Of a DNA stretch of 64,000 nt, positions 36,201-44,749 are shown one piece after another. The notes under the pieces are model-generated. The model was given only the letters and a program-made list of their open reading frames with translations, made no database searches and was not told where the DNA came from. How positions within the stretch are numbered: position 1 is the first letter of the stretch; each line of letters starts with the position of its first letter. The position numbers and the translations under genes are program-made. The DNA is from RGIG4079 sp045596365 (GTDB lineage: Bacteria; Bacteroidota; Bacteroidia; Bacteroidales; Muribaculaceae): NCBI GenBank assembly GCA_045596365.1, contig JAZOCE010000001.1, positions 215,092 to 279,091 on the forward strand. The letters run 5' to 3'.

Positions 36201-36783
36201 CATGTGTACTTAACCCTGTACCCGCAGCAGGAGAATAAGGCTGAATTGTATATCCTTTATATAGATATCCTTTATCATATAATTGTTTTAATAACCACCA
36301 TACCGATTCTATATAGCGGTTATCATATGTTATATAAGGGTTATCCATATCAACCCAATATCCCATTGAGTTTGTTAAAGTTTCCCACTCTTTAGTATAT
36401 TTCATCACCTCACGGCGACAAGAAGCATTATATTCATCTACCGAAATTTTCTTCCCAATATCTTCTTTTGTTATACCAAGAGCTTTTTCCACGCCAAGTT
36501 CTACAGGAAGTCCATGTGTATCCCACCCTGCTTTACGTTTTACATGGAAACCTTTCATCGTTTTATATCGACAAAAAATATCTTTAATTGTTCGAGCCAT
36601 TACGTGATGAATACCCGGCATACCATTAGCTGATGGCGGACCTTCATAAAAGACAAACGAAGGATTTCCCTCGCGCACTTTCATACTTTGCTCAAACAAT
36701 TTCTCTTCATTCCATTTGTTCAGAATGTCTTTATTTATATCTGACAAATTGAACTTATTATATTCATTAAATTTCTTTTTCAT
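33223..36783 (-). CDS. ileS: Isoleucyl-tRNA synthetase (type 2, eukaryote-like)
   Basis: Class I synthetase charging tRNA-Ile; 1186 residues from the ATG at 36783 (a GTG one codon earlier is possible). The HIGH box appears as GIHHV (about 58-62) after YEGPPSANGMP. KMSKR lies in DKDGNKMSKRLGN near residue 733. The CP1 editing domain (AWTTTPWTLPSNTALCVGP, THGLP context) and an extended C-terminus with DYDITDKIAVVF are present. This form corresponds to IleRS2, which is naturally less sensitive to mupirocin. It heads the dksA-lspA-DUF4296 operon. Confidence 0.96.
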   Translation of the reverse strand: MKKKFNEYNKFNLSDINKDILNKWNEEKLFEQSMKVREGNPSFVFYEGPPSANGMPGIHHVMARTIKDIFCRYKTMKGFHVKRKAGWDTHGLPVELGVEKALGITKEDIGKKISVDEYNASCRREVMKYTKEWETLTNSMGYWVDMDNPYITYDNRYIESVWWLLKQLYDKGYLYKGYTIQPYSPAAGTGLSTHELNQPGCYRDVKDTTVTALFEMTNPCPEMKEWGKPCFVAWTTTPWTLPSNTALCVGPKIEYVCAQTYNPYNGEKISIVIAKDLLKSYLKPEGEEIPMEEYKQGDKVIPYRIVGEYVGADLVGMGYKQLMPWVKPLEKVDCNSATFVKEFSDSNADKCFNIGKDKFVELSELAFKVIPGDYVTTEDGTGIVHIAPTFGADDAKVAKAAGIPSLFMINKKGETRPMVDLTGKYYTIEECADEFVSVCVNKEMYSRHAGDYVKNAYDPQYTLGGKYDESSASKAEDLNVIIALEMKQEGSAFRIEKHVHNYPHCWRTDKPVLYYPLDSWFIRTTAARERMMELNQTIKWKPQSTGSGRFGKWLENLQDWNLSRSRYWGTPLPIWRTDDGTEEICIDSVETLYNEIEKAVAAGVMKSNPYKDKGFIPGEYSVSNYNKIDLHRPYVDSIVLVSATGKPMHRELDLIDVWFDSGAMPYAQLHYPFENKEGLDSGELYPADFIAEGVDQTRGWFFTLHAIATMVFDSVAYKAVISNGLVLDKDGNKMSKRLGNAINPFEAIDQFGSDPVRWYMIANSSPWDNLKFDPAGVQESSRKLFATLYNTYSFFALYANVDGFDNSQPQLPLEKRPEIDRWIISLLNTLIKDVDESLADYEPTKAARAINDFVNDNLSNWYVRLNRKRFWGGEMNEDKLSAYQTLYLCLETIAKLMAPISPFFADRLYLDLTSVTCEDPQSVHIALFPIVDYNVIDKDLEQRMKIAQDITSMVLALRRKVNIKVRQPLSSLMIPVLDETQRKAVESMSELILNEVNVKGIKFVGNDEGVLVKRVKPDFKKLGPKFGKTMKLVANAIASMSQQDIISFEKNGNIVLDIDGNSATVELCDVEVISEDIPGWLVANEGNLTIALDITITEELKQEGIAREIVNRIQNIRKGRDYDITDKIAVVFGHNEETDSAIARYSDYISRQVLASSMIISESLDGEIEILDLDGINVNVSISISQ

Positions 36784-36813
36784 CACGCAATGAATTACTT
36801 ATAAAAATTTTTG

Positions 36814-36821
36814 CAAAGGTA
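36814..36821 (-). promoter_or_regulatory. -7 box of ileS
   Basis: Minus strand TACCTTTG, an exact match about 30 bases before the ileS ATG. The -33 element is weak. Confidence 0.5.
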
Positions 36822-36855
36822 CAAATTTAAAAGCACAACACATACATAATTAATT

Positions 36856-36894
36856 ATAAAAAAGACAAGGAGATGCATTAAAAATACATCTCCT
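36856..36894 (-). terminator. Rho-independent terminator after hppA
   Basis: On the minus strand AGGAGATG pairs with CATCTCCT around an 11-base loop, followed by TGTCTTTTTTAT. It lies 23 bases after the hppA stop and before the ileS promoter. Confidence 0.75.
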
Positions 36895-36916
36895 CATAGA
36901 TTAAATATGCTATACT

Positions 36917-39127
36917 CTAAAATAAACTCCAAGTAACAGTCAAACCGGCCATCACGATAGCAACCATTGACATCAATTTAATTAGAATATTTAAACTTGG
37001 GCCCGATGTGTCCTTAAAAGGATCTCCAACTGTATCTCCTACGACTGTAGCTTTGTGTACTTCACTACCTTTACCACCAAAGTTCCCTTCTTCCACATAT
37101 TTTTTAGCATTATCCCAAGCGCCACCTGCATTTGCCATAAATATAGCCAATACAAATCCTGCAGACAACCCCCCGACAAGCAATCCAATAACACCTGTCA
37201 CTCCAAATATTACACCAATTACAATTGGAACAATAATAGCAAGCAACGATGGAAACACCATTTCTCTTTGTGCCCCTTTTGTCGAAATTTGGACACAACG
37301 AGCATAGTCGGGCTCTGCTTCTCCCGTCAAAATACCTTTTATTTCTCGGAATTGTCGACGTACTTCTTCAACCATACTTTGCGCTGCACGACCAACCGCA
37401 TTCATCGTTAAACCACAGAACAAGAATGCCATCATTGCCCCAATAAACATACCGGATAACACTTTAGGATTCATCAATGTAACATCAAAATACATCATAA
37501 AATCAGTAAATGATGCTTCCTGTATTGTTTTTGTTACTCCTCCCGGCAGTTCTAATACTGTAGTGCCGATGCGTTCAAGCCCGATACGAATTTCTTCAAT
37601 ATATGAAGCTAACAAAGCCAGACCTGTTAACGCGGCAGATCCAATAGCGAAACCTTTACCTGTTGCAGCAGTTGTGTTTCCAAGAGAATCTAATGCATCA
37701 GTGCGTTTACGCACCTCAGTTCCTAACCCACTCATCTCTGCATTGCCTCCTGCATTATCAGCAATAGGGCCATATGCATCTGTAGCAAGAGTTATTCCCA
37801 ATGTTGAAAGCATCCCGACAGCGGCAATACCAATACCATATAATCCCATACCTACATTAGCAAAGTCAAAACCTGAGGCCAACCAATATGAGAGAATTAT
37901 ACCTGCAACTACTGCAATCACCGGAATTGCGGTTGATATCATACCTAAACCAACGCCCGAAATGATTACAGTTGCCGGACCGGTTTTCCCACTTTCAGAA
38001 AGTTTTTTTGTTGGTTTATATGATTGTGATGTGTAATATTCAGTTGATTGACCTATTACAATACCCACAAAAAGACCTACAACTACAGCGCATGACACTT
38101 GCCACCAATTTTGAATATTCAACAACCACAACAAAATGAAAGTTGCAACAACAATAAGTGCAGAACTTAAATTAGTTCCCAATGATAATGATCCTAACAA
38201 ATCTTTCATTGTCGCATTTTCCTTTGTTCGCACAGCAAAAATACCTATTATAGATAAGAAAATACCTATAGCTGCAATAAGCATCGGAGCAATAACAGCC
38301 TTATATTGCATAACGACATCACCTGTTGATATATATGCCGCAGCTCCCAACGCAGAAGTAGCCAAAATAGAGCCACAATAAGACTCATATAAGTCTGCCC
38401 CCATACCTGCAACATCACCAACATTATCACCAACATTATCAGCAATAGTTGCCGGATTTCGAGGGTCATCTTCAGGAATACCGGCTTCAACTTTTCCCAC
38501 TAAGTCTGCACCAACATCGGCAGCTTTTGTATAAATACCACCACCAACACGTGCAAACAAAGCTTGGGTACTAGCTCCCATTCCAAATGTCAACATTGTT
38601 GTTGTTATCATACACAATTTAGCCGTTGGAGTTGCGGCATCTTCAGGAATAAGCCAATCAAGTAATAAATACCAGAATGAAATATCAAGCAAACCCAAAC
38701 CAACAACTACAAGACCCATTACTGCCCCACTACGGAAAGCAACACGTAAACCACTATTTAAAGATTCACGTGCAGCATTCGCTGTTCTTGCTGAGGCATA
38801 TGTAGCAGTTTTCATTCCCAAGAAACCCGATAATCCTGAGAAGAAACCACCGGTCAAGAATGCAATTGGCACCCATGTATTTTGAACACCAAATCCATAT
38901 GCCATTACAGAAAAAATGACACACAAAATTAAAAACACGATTCCAACAACCTTATACTGTTGTTTCAAATAAGACATTGCTCCTTGACGCACATGCTTTG
39001 CAATCTTCTCCATCAAAGGAGTTCCTTCGCTCTGTTTTTTCATCTGTCTGTAAAATACCCAAGCAAAAACGAGAGCAACGACAGACGAAATTGGAGCCAA
39101 CCAAAATAATAATGATGATGTTTCCAT
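36917..39127 (-). CDS. hppA: Membrane-bound ion-pumping pyrophosphatase
   Basis: A 736-residue integral membrane enzyme that couples PPi hydrolysis to Na+ and/or H+ export; about 16 spans. The substrate site is seen in DVGADLVGKVEAGIPEDDPR and in IADNVGDNVGDVAGMGADLY. The region DSLGNTTAATGKG carries Ala where K+-independent enzymes have Lys, so it should be K+-dependent. K+-dependent members from Bacteroides have been reported to transport Na+ and H+. It has a strong promoter (39161-39193) and a terminator, so it is a single-gene unit. Confidence 0.95.
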   Translation of the reverse strand: METSSLLFWLAPISSVVALVFAWVFYRQMKKQSEGTPLMEKIAKHVRQGAMSYLKQQYKVVGIVFLILCVIFSVMAYGFGVQNTWVPIAFLTGGFFSGLSGFLGMKTATYASARTANAARESLNSGLRVAFRSGAVMGLVVVGLGLLDISFWYLLLDWLIPEDAATPTAKLCMITTTMLTFGMGASTQALFARVGGGIYTKAADVGADLVGKVEAGIPEDDPRNPATIADNVGDNVGDVAGMGADLYESYCGSILATSALGAAAYISTGDVVMQYKAVIAPMLIAAIGIFLSIIGIFAVRTKENATMKDLLGSLSLGTNLSSALIVVATFILLWLLNIQNWWQVSCAVVVGLFVGIVIGQSTEYYTSQSYKPTKKLSESGKTGPATVIISGVGLGMISTAIPVIAVVAGIILSYWLASGFDFANVGMGLYGIGIAAVGMLSTLGITLATDAYGPIADNAGGNAEMSGLGTEVRKRTDALDSLGNTTAATGKGFAIGSAALTGLALLASYIEEIRIGLERIGTTVLELPGGVTKTIQEASFTDFMMYFDVTLMNPKVLSGMFIGAMMAFLFCGLTMNAVGRAAQSMVEEVRRQFREIKGILTGEAEPDYARCVQISTKGAQREMVFPSLLAIIVPIVIGVIFGVTGVIGLLVGGLSAGFVLAIFMANAGGAWDNAKKYVEEGNFGGKGSEVHKATVVGDTVGDPFKDTSGPSLNILIKLMSMVAIVMAGLTVTWSLF

Positions 39128-39160
39128 GATAATATTTTAATAGTTTAGACAAATAAGTTA

Positions 39161-39193
39161 CAAAAATACAACTTTATTTCGAAAAACAGCAAA
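39161..39193 (-). promoter_or_regulatory. Promoter of hppA
   Basis: On the minus strand an exact -7 box TATTTTTG (39161-39168) with TTTG (39190-39193), spacing 21. Confidence 0.7.
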
Positions 39194-39221
39194 ATTTATT
39201 TATTATGCGAAACGATTTTAC

Positions 39222-39229
39222 TACCTTTG
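39222..39229 (+). promoter_or_regulatory. -7 box of efp
   Basis: An exact TACCTTTG about 80 bases upstream of the efp ATG; no clear -33 element. Confidence 0.5.
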
Positions 39230-39309
39230 CAAAACAATTATGCAAACTCGTATAATCTTTTGCATATATATTTTTTTGCATATAAATCATTAAACAATAA
39301 AATCAATTT

Positions 39310-39873
39310 ATGGCAACTACTGCAGATTTTAAAAATGGAATGTGCCTTGACATCGATGGCAACTATTTCTTTATTGTTGAATTCCTTCACGTTAAGCCTG
39401 GTAAAGGTCCGGCTTTTGTTCGCACAAAACTTAAAAATGTAAAAACAGGTCGAGTCCTTGATAAAACATGGAACTCAGGAGTAAAAGTTGAAGAAGTTCG
39501 CATCGAACGCCGTCCTTATCAATATCTCTATAAAGATGATATGGGATATAATTTCATGCATACTGAAACTTTTGAACAAGTTGCTCTTCCTGGAGAAAGT
39601 ATAGAAGGTGTTCAATTCCTTAAAGAAGGAGATATTTGCGAAGCAATGGTACATGCAGCATCTGAAACAATTCTCACTTGCGAAATGCCTACAAGTGTTA
39701 TCCTTGAAATTACATATACAGAGCCAGGCATTAAAGGAGATACAGCTACTAATACATTAAAACCAGCAACACTTGAAACAGGTGCTGAAATTCGCGTTCC
39801 ATTGTTCTGCAACATTGGGGACAAAGTAAAAGTTGATACACGCGATGGATCATACGTTGAACGCGTAAAATAA
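39310..39873 (+). CDS. efp: Elongation factor P
   Basis: EF-P rescues ribosomes stalled at polyproline. The 187-residue, three-barrel protein has the loop lysine at Lys 32 in KPGKGPAF, the site modified in many bacteria. No modification enzyme gene is adjacent. The C-terminal signature region DTATNTLKPATLETGAEI and the end GSYVERVK are typical. Start is ATG 39310; an upstream overlapping frame on the same strand is a shadow. Confidence 0.96.
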   Translation: MATTADFKNGMCLDIDGNYFFIVEFLHVKPGKGPAFVRTKLKNVKTGRVLDKTWNSGVKVEEVRIERRPYQYLYKDDMGYNFMHTETFEQVALPGESIEGVQFLKEGDICEAMVHAASETILTCEMPTSVILEITYTEPGIKGDTATNTLKPATLETGAEIRVPLFCNIGDKVKVDTRDGSYVERVK

Positions 39874-39900
39874 GTCCTTAACAAAGTCTTTACAAATAAA

Positions 39901-39928
39901 AAAACCGATGCTAAGCATCGGTTTTTTT
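39901..39928. terminator. Terminator between efp and aqpZ
   Basis: AAAACCGATGC pairs with GCATCGGTTTT around TAA, flanked by A and T runs. It serves efp and probably also the convergent aqpZ. Confidence 0.85.
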
Positions 39929-39942
39929 ATTAATCTTCTATT

Positions 39943-40635
39943 TTATTTTGCTTTGCAACAACCACAGCAGCCACCAATCAATTTCCACACGACAGCAGCA
40001 ATACATGCACCAGCAAACGGCCCAACAACAAATACCCATAACTGCTCAAGAGCAACTCCTCCTTGGAACAAAGCAGGCCCTACAGAACGAGCCGGATTTA
40101 CCGAAGTTCCAGTATAATGAATTCCAACAAGATGTATTAGTATCAAACTCAAGCCAATTGCCAATCCTGCAAAATTGCCTGCTCCTTTTTTCTCATCTGT
40201 TGTACCAAGAACTACAAGCACAAATACAAATGTCAATATAATCTCAACAATCATTCCACCTGCAACACTACCAATTCCTTCACACGTATTAGCTCCTGTT
40301 GTTGTTCCGGCAAATCCTGTTGTAGTATTTTCAACAATTAACCACAACAACGTAGATCCAAGAATTGCTCCAATTACTTGGAAAATCATATACATAACAG
40401 CATCTTTTCCTCCAATGCGTTTTGAAATCCAAGCACCGAGAGTAATTGCCGGATTAATATGACACCCCGAAATTCCGCCAATGGTATATGCCATTGCAAC
40501 AACTGCAAGACCAAATGCCATTGCAGTCCCAACAACTGAAGCAGTATCACTACCGCAATTCAAACTAACAGCAGTACCACATCCCATGAGGACAAGCACC
40601 ATTGTTCCAAACATTTCTGCAAAATACTTTTTCAT
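39943..40635 (-). CDS. aqpZ: Aquaporin Z-type water channel
   Basis: A 230-residue six-span channel. The two pore motifs are GCHINPAITLGAW (NPA at 61-63) and GTSVNPARSVGP. The selectivity filter matches AqpZ, with His in LILIHLVG, Thr in GTSVNPA and Arg in NPAR, so it should be a water rather than a glycerol channel. The C-terminal tail is Cys-rich (GGCCGCCKAK). The start is placed at ATG 40633-40635; an in-frame GTG at 40654-40656 would add seven residues but is less typical. Confidence 0.93.
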   Translation of the reverse strand: MKKYFAEMFGTMVLVLMGCGTAVSLNCGSDTASVVGTAMAFGLAVVAMAYTIGGISGCHINPAITLGAWISKRIGGKDAVMYMIFQVIGAILGSTLLWLIVENTTTGFAGTTTGANTCEGIGSVAGGMIVEIILTFVFVLVVLGTTDEKKGAGNFAGLAIGLSLILIHLVGIHYTGTSVNPARSVGPALFQGGVALEQLWVFVVGPFAGACIAAVVWKLIGGCCGCCKAK

Positions 40636-40680
40636 GTTAATTAAATTTATCTCCACAAGGAGTAGTTAGTAAAATTCAGC

Positions 40681-40688
40681 CAAATTTA
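40681..40688 (-). promoter_or_regulatory. -7 box of aqpZ
   Basis: Minus strand TAAATTTG, an exact -7 match 45 bases before the aqpZ ATG. Confidence 0.45.
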
Positions 40689-40705
40689 TAAAATATTTTT
40701 ATTAA

Positions 40706-40738
40706 AAAAAAGAGAGCGACACAAAAGCTCTCTTTTTG
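40706..40738 (-). terminator. Terminator after wzc
   Basis: On the minus strand AAAAAGAGAGC pairs with GCTCTCTTTTT around a 9-base loop and runs into T. It starts four bases after the wzc stop codon. Confidence 0.85.
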
Positions 40739-40741
40739 CTA

Positions 40742-43144
40742 TTATCTATTAAAAAAATCTCTTATTGTTGACCTTATTGTTTTTTTAGGTGAATGACCAT
40801 AGCCATAACCATAAGAACTTTTATAGCCATATTTGTTATAATATCCATATCGACGATAAGCATAACTACTTGAACTTATATTTACTCCATTCAGAATCAA
40901 ATAACACTTAGAGAGACGTCCCATTGTAATTGCTTGATGCATTACTTTTAAACAACGTTTTGTTGAATAATTAGCTCTTGTAATATACAATTGTACATCT
41001 GAATGAGGGGCTATCAAAAATGTATCTGATACTACTCCAATTGGAGCTGTGTCTATAATTATATAATCATATATTTTTCTTAGCTCGCCAATCATTAATT
41101 CCATCCTATCACTCAACAACAATTCATTTGGATTTGGAGGAACCGGTCCACCAGGCAATACATATAAATTTTCATTTATATCTGATTTATAAATAAATTC
41201 TGTTATATTATCTACTTGACCCGATAGATATGTTGTAACTCCATGTTCGTTAGAAAGTCCAAAATTATGAGCAATTACCGGACGTCGAATATCCATACCT
41301 ATAATTAATGTCTTCTTTCCTGATAATGCAAATGTCAACCCAATATTTGTAGCAACAAATGTCTTACCTTCTCCTGATAATGAAGATGTAACCATTAATA
41401 CTTTTTTATCCTTGTCAGATAAAGCAAATTGTATATTATTTCTAATTAATCTAAATAATTCTGCTATTGGCGTTGTTATCTGATCTCCTAATGCAAACTT
41501 TGTATTTGCCGGGGCTATACTAATTTCTCCTAAAATAGGAACATTCGTAACTCGTTCCAAATCATCTTTATCTTTGAATATAGGGAAAAATATTCTACGT
41601 AAAAAAATTATTAACGCAGGAATAAGAATTCCTATTAACACAGCTATACCATAAATTGATAAAATTTTAGGATATACCGGACCGCTTCCTAATGGATTAT
41701 CAATCAGTCTTGCTGTAGGTGTTGCCAATGTTTTTTGTAACGCAATCTCTTCTCGTTTTTCAAGCAAGAAATTATATATATTATCTTTTATTCGTTGCTC
41801 TCTAAATATACCTGTTAACTCTCTTTCATATGTAGGAATAGATGAAATACGACCTGAGATACGATTATCTTGACGAACAAGTGTTCCTTTTTCAACCCCT
41901 AAGCTATGTTCAACATTAACAATACCACGATATATATCATTTTTCGAGCGCGCAAGATCCTCTTGCATATTCTGCACAATAGGGTTATTTTCAGTTCCTC
42001 CTTCAAGCATTGCAGCACGTTGAGCTAATTTTTTATTATATGCTTCAATCTTTGCATTCAACGCAGGGTCATCTATCATCTGAGGAATTGGAGTATAGTC
42101 ATCTTGCACTGACACTATACGTTTTACATCATTTACCAATTGTTTCTTAGCTTCAACTTGGGCTATTTTTGCATCATTAGCCGATGTTTGTGAAAGATAC
42201 ATACTTGCCTCAGTCGAAATATCTGTAATTTTCTTCTCCCTACGATAATCTTCAACATCTTTCTCTACCTCTTGTAATTCTCCCGCAATAAGAGCCAATC
42301 GTTCAATAATAAATGCTTCAGTCTGTAGTGCCGATTTATTTTTGTCTGCAATTATTTCTTGGTTATAAATATTAATCAACGTGTTGATAACATCTACACC
42401 CTCTGAAATCATTGGCGTGGTACATGTTATACGCAAAATTGTTCCCGAGTTACGCGCAAATTCAATCCTTAAACTACCTGACAATCGAGCTGCAACCCAA
42501 TTTGGATTAGAAATAATTATTTTTTGCTCTCCTTCCAACAATTTTGTTGTTCTGGATGGTAGTAATTGCAAAGTCCCATGACTTAATTCTACAGAAATAG
42601 GCAATGAATCTGTTTCTATAGTTTTATGCTCTTCAACTCCTCCATATTTCGTAGATAAATTAAACGTATATGTTTTATCTTCTTTTGACACAACTATCTC
42701 AATAGGCGAAGTTAAATTCTTCAAACTAATAGAATCCAATCGAGCAGAAACAACATTTGTTCCATATATTGGATCGTCTCTAAATTGTCCTACTTTATAA
42801 TATGAATATGCCAAATCAAGACTATCTACAATTTTAATCAAGTTGTTGCGAGATTTCAAAATTTCAATTTCTGTCTCATCAATATATTCTTTAGTATCTA
42901 TTAATGGCATATTTGCACTAAGAGCAACCGCATTACTCTTGGATGATTGATTATCATCACTTAAATATATTGATGCTGAAACCTCATATGTAGGCACAAT
43001 TCTAGATATATATACATATCCCACACCAAGGCAAACGATAATACACAAAACAAACCATTTCCACTGAGCTAAATACTCCAATAATAACCCAATTACATCA
43101 AATGTATCTTCTTGCTCTGAGTGATTTTCTATATCTTCCTTCAT
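40742..43144 (-). CDS. Polysaccharide co-polymerase / bacterial tyrosine kinase (Wzc-like)
   Basis: An 800-residue inner-membrane protein controlling capsule or exopolysaccharide chain length. It has an N-terminal Wzz domain with a membrane span (FVLCIIVCLGVGYVYISRIV), a long periplasmic coiled-coil part, a second span near residue 505 (IYGIAVLIGILIPALIIFL), and a cytoplasmic BY-kinase domain. Kinase motifs are Walker A SSLSGEGKTFVATN (about 583-596), Walker A' LIIGMDIRRP and Walker B YIIIDTAPIG. The C-terminal autophosphorylation cluster is Tyr-rich (about 758-788). The outer-membrane partner lies 10 bases upstream, but no glycosyltransferases are adjacent. Confidence 0.92.
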   Translation of the reverse strand: MKEDIENHSEQEDTFDVIGLLLEYLAQWKWFVLCIIVCLGVGYVYISRIVPTYEVSASIYLSDDNQSSKSNAVALSANMPLIDTKEYIDETEIEILKSRNNLIKIVDSLDLAYSYYKVGQFRDDPIYGTNVVSARLDSISLKNLTSPIEIVVSKEDKTYTFNLSTKYGGVEEHKTIETDSLPISVELSHGTLQLLPSRTTKLLEGEQKIIISNPNWVAARLSGSLRIEFARNSGTILRITCTTPMISEGVDVINTLINIYNQEIIADKNKSALQTEAFIIERLALIAGELQEVEKDVEDYRREKKITDISTEASMYLSQTSANDAKIAQVEAKKQLVNDVKRIVSVQDDYTPIPQMIDDPALNAKIEAYNKKLAQRAAMLEGGTENNPIVQNMQEDLARSKNDIYRGIVNVEHSLGVEKGTLVRQDNRISGRISSIPTYERELTGIFREQRIKDNIYNFLLEKREEIALQKTLATPTARLIDNPLGSGPVYPKILSIYGIAVLIGILIPALIIFLRRIFFPIFKDKDDLERVTNVPILGEISIAPANTKFALGDQITTPIAELFRLIRNNIQFALSDKDKKVLMVTSSLSGEGKTFVATNIGLTFALSGKKTLIIGMDIRRPVIAHNFGLSNEHGVTTYLSGQVDNITEFIYKSDINENLYVLPGGPVPPNPNELLLSDRMELMIGELRKIYDYIIIDTAPIGVVSDTFLIAPHSDVQLYITRANYSTKRCLKVMHQAITMGRLSKCYLILNGVNISSSSYAYRRYGYYNKYGYKSSYGYGYGHSPKKTIRSTIRDFFNR

Positions 43145-43154
43145 AATTTATTAT

Positions 43155-43994
43155 TTATTTTGTGTAATTCAAGATACTAAATACAAGACCTGCAATACCT
43201 GATAGACCTCCAATAATTGCAAATGTTGCTGTTACCCCAGGATTCATCTGCCATGCATTCTGCGCCATTGATTTATTTGGTGTTACATATATAATATCAT
43301 TCTGCTGCAAATTATAATATGGAGATAATAATATATTCTTATCATTAATATCAAGACGTATAATTTCTTTTACACCATTTGCATTTGTTCTAATAAGCAT
43401 TATATTATCACGGCAACCTTTAATATCTAAGTCTCCGGCTTTAGCCAACGCTTCCAAAATATTTAATCGTTCATTTGTAGACTCTACGATTCCAGGGCTT
43501 CTTACCGCTCCTAAAACAGTAACCCTAAAATTCATAAAGCGAATATCTACAGCAGGAACTTCTTTCAAATATTTTGGGCACAATTCTCCTTGTATTAAAG
43601 TCTCAATAGCAGCTTTATTCATTCCCCCCACATGCAATTTGCCTAATATTGGGAAATCAATATCACCATTTTTATTAACAAGATAATAATCAGTAGATGC
43701 CTCTAATTTTGATTGAGTCGTATTTGATCTCTTATTATCAACAATCTGTCCATCAACATCGACATATCTACCTTTATTAAATGGTGCTACCGCAGTCATA
43801 TTAGTAGACGAAACTTCAATATTCAACAAATCTCCTGGCATTACAATCGGTTCTGTAATGGTATTAGCTTGAGCCAAAATCTCTGTAGGAATAGTCTCTG
43901 CATTAACCATATATGGAACTTTTTTAGGAGATGAACAACTTGCTAATATAATAATAGTAGTAGCTACTATTGAACTATTTATAATGTGTTTCAT
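43155..43994 (-). CDS. Polysaccharide export outer-membrane lipoprotein (Wza-like)
   Basis: A 279-residue lipoprotein with lipobox ATTIIILASC. The polysaccharide export domain follows (MPGDLLNIEVSSTN, DYYLVNKNGDIDFPILGKLHVGG, about 50-130), then an SLBB domain (RVTVLGAVRSPGIVE) and a C-terminal hydrophobic span (FAIIGGLSGIAGLVFSI). It would form the exit channel with the Wzc-like protein. It is the first gene of a two-gene unit with its own promoter. Confidence 0.92.
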   Translation of the reverse strand: MKHIINSSIVATTIIILASCSSPKKVPYMVNAETIPTEILAQANTITEPIVMPGDLLNIEVSSTNMTAVAPFNKGRYVDVDGQIVDNKRSNTTQSKLEASTDYYLVNKNGDIDFPILGKLHVGGMNKAAIETLIQGELCPKYLKEVPAVDIRFMNFRVTVLGAVRSPGIVESTNERLNILEALAKAGDLDIKGCRDNIMLIRTNANGVKEIIRLDINDKNILLSPYYNLQQNDIIYVTPNKSMAQNAWQMNPGVTATFAIIGGLSGIAGLVFSILNYTK

Positions 43995-44018
43995 AATTAC
44001 TATAATTTAATCAATTCA

Positions 44019-44051
44019 CAAATTTACACATTTTTACCAATAGCAAGCAAA
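44019..44051 (-). promoter_or_regulatory. Promoter of the wza-wzc pair
   Basis: On the minus strand an exact -7 box TAAATTTG (44019-44026) with TTTG (44048-44051), spacing 21. Confidence 0.7.
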
Positions 44052-44079
44052 CATATTTCAATAATATTCCAAAAAATAT

Positions 44080-44087
44080 TACATTTG
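44080..44087 (+). promoter_or_regulatory. -7 box of the uracil-DNA-glycosylase-like gene
   Basis: An exact TACATTTG that ends only six bases before the ATG at 44094, so the transcript would have almost no leader. Confidence 0.45.
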
Positions 44088-44093
44088 CATATT

Positions 44094-44684
44094 ATGTCAC
44101 ATCCCAATATTAATATAGAAAAGCATCCCTGGGATCCATTCATTCCAAACGATGCTAAAATACTTATTCTTGGAACATTTCCTCCTAAATCTAACAGGTG
44201 GTCAATGGAATTTTATTATCCAAATTATATAAATGATTTTTGGAGAATAATGGGACTAAATTTTTATAATAATAAAAACTACTTCCTTTATGATATGTCA
44301 AGGCAATTCAATTTAGAAAAGATTAAACATTTTCTACACAAAAACGGGATTGCTCTTGGAGACTCTGCATTAGAAGTCAAACGTTTAAAAGATAATGCAT
44401 CTGACAAATATCTTGAAATAATTACACCTCTGCCATTATCCAACACATTAGAAGATTTACCAAAGTGCCAAGCCATTGTATCAACCGGGGAAAAAGCAGC
44501 TCAAATAATTGCACAATTAACAGATACACCAATACCCAATATGGGTAGTTATATTAAAACATCTATACATGAAAAAGAGATAAAGATCTTCAGAATGCCG
44601 TCAACATCAAGAGCCTACCCTCTTTCAATAGAAAAGAAAGCTGAATTCTATAAAAATATGTTTTATAATATTGGCATTTTATAA
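44094..44684 (+). CDS. Uracil-DNA glycosylase superfamily protein
   Basis: A 196-residue protein of the UDG/MUG-like fold. The start EKHPWDPFIPNDAKILILG with GTFPPKSNRWSMEFYYP matches a UDG-like family where the usual GxxP loop reads GTFPP. A second conserved segment near the C-terminus, MPSTSRAYPLS, corresponds to the DNA-minor-groove loop. It may remove uracil or mismatched bases, but substrate is not certain. The start is at 44094; a longer frame reaching back to 43986 crosses the divergent promoter region and is rejected. Confidence 0.75.
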   Translation: MSHPNINIEKHPWDPFIPNDAKILILGTFPPKSNRWSMEFYYPNYINDFWRIMGLNFYNNKNYFLYDMSRQFNLEKIKHFLHKNGIALGDSALEVKRLKDNASDKYLEIITPLPLSNTLEDLPKCQAIVSTGEKAAQIIAQLTDTPIPNMGSYIKTSIHEKEIKIFRMPSTSRAYPLSIEKKAEFYKNMFYNIGIL

Positions 44685-44704
44685 TGAGTAAATATAAAAA
44701 AGGA

Positions 44705-44736
44705 TTTGTTTTCTCTATTTAAAGATAGTACCTTTG
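44705..44736 (+). promoter_or_regulatory. Promoter of the dedA gene
   Basis: TTTG (44705-44708) and an exact -7 box TACCTTTG (44729-44736) with a 20-base spacer; the ATG at 44750 follows 13 bases after the box. Confidence 0.75.
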
Positions 44737-44749
44737 TCAATAAATTATA

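Noticed and set aside
43986..44093. N-terminal extension of the uracil-DNA-glycosylase-like gene
   Set aside because: It would cross the divergent wza promoter and the gene's own -7 box; family similarity begins at the ATG at 44094.
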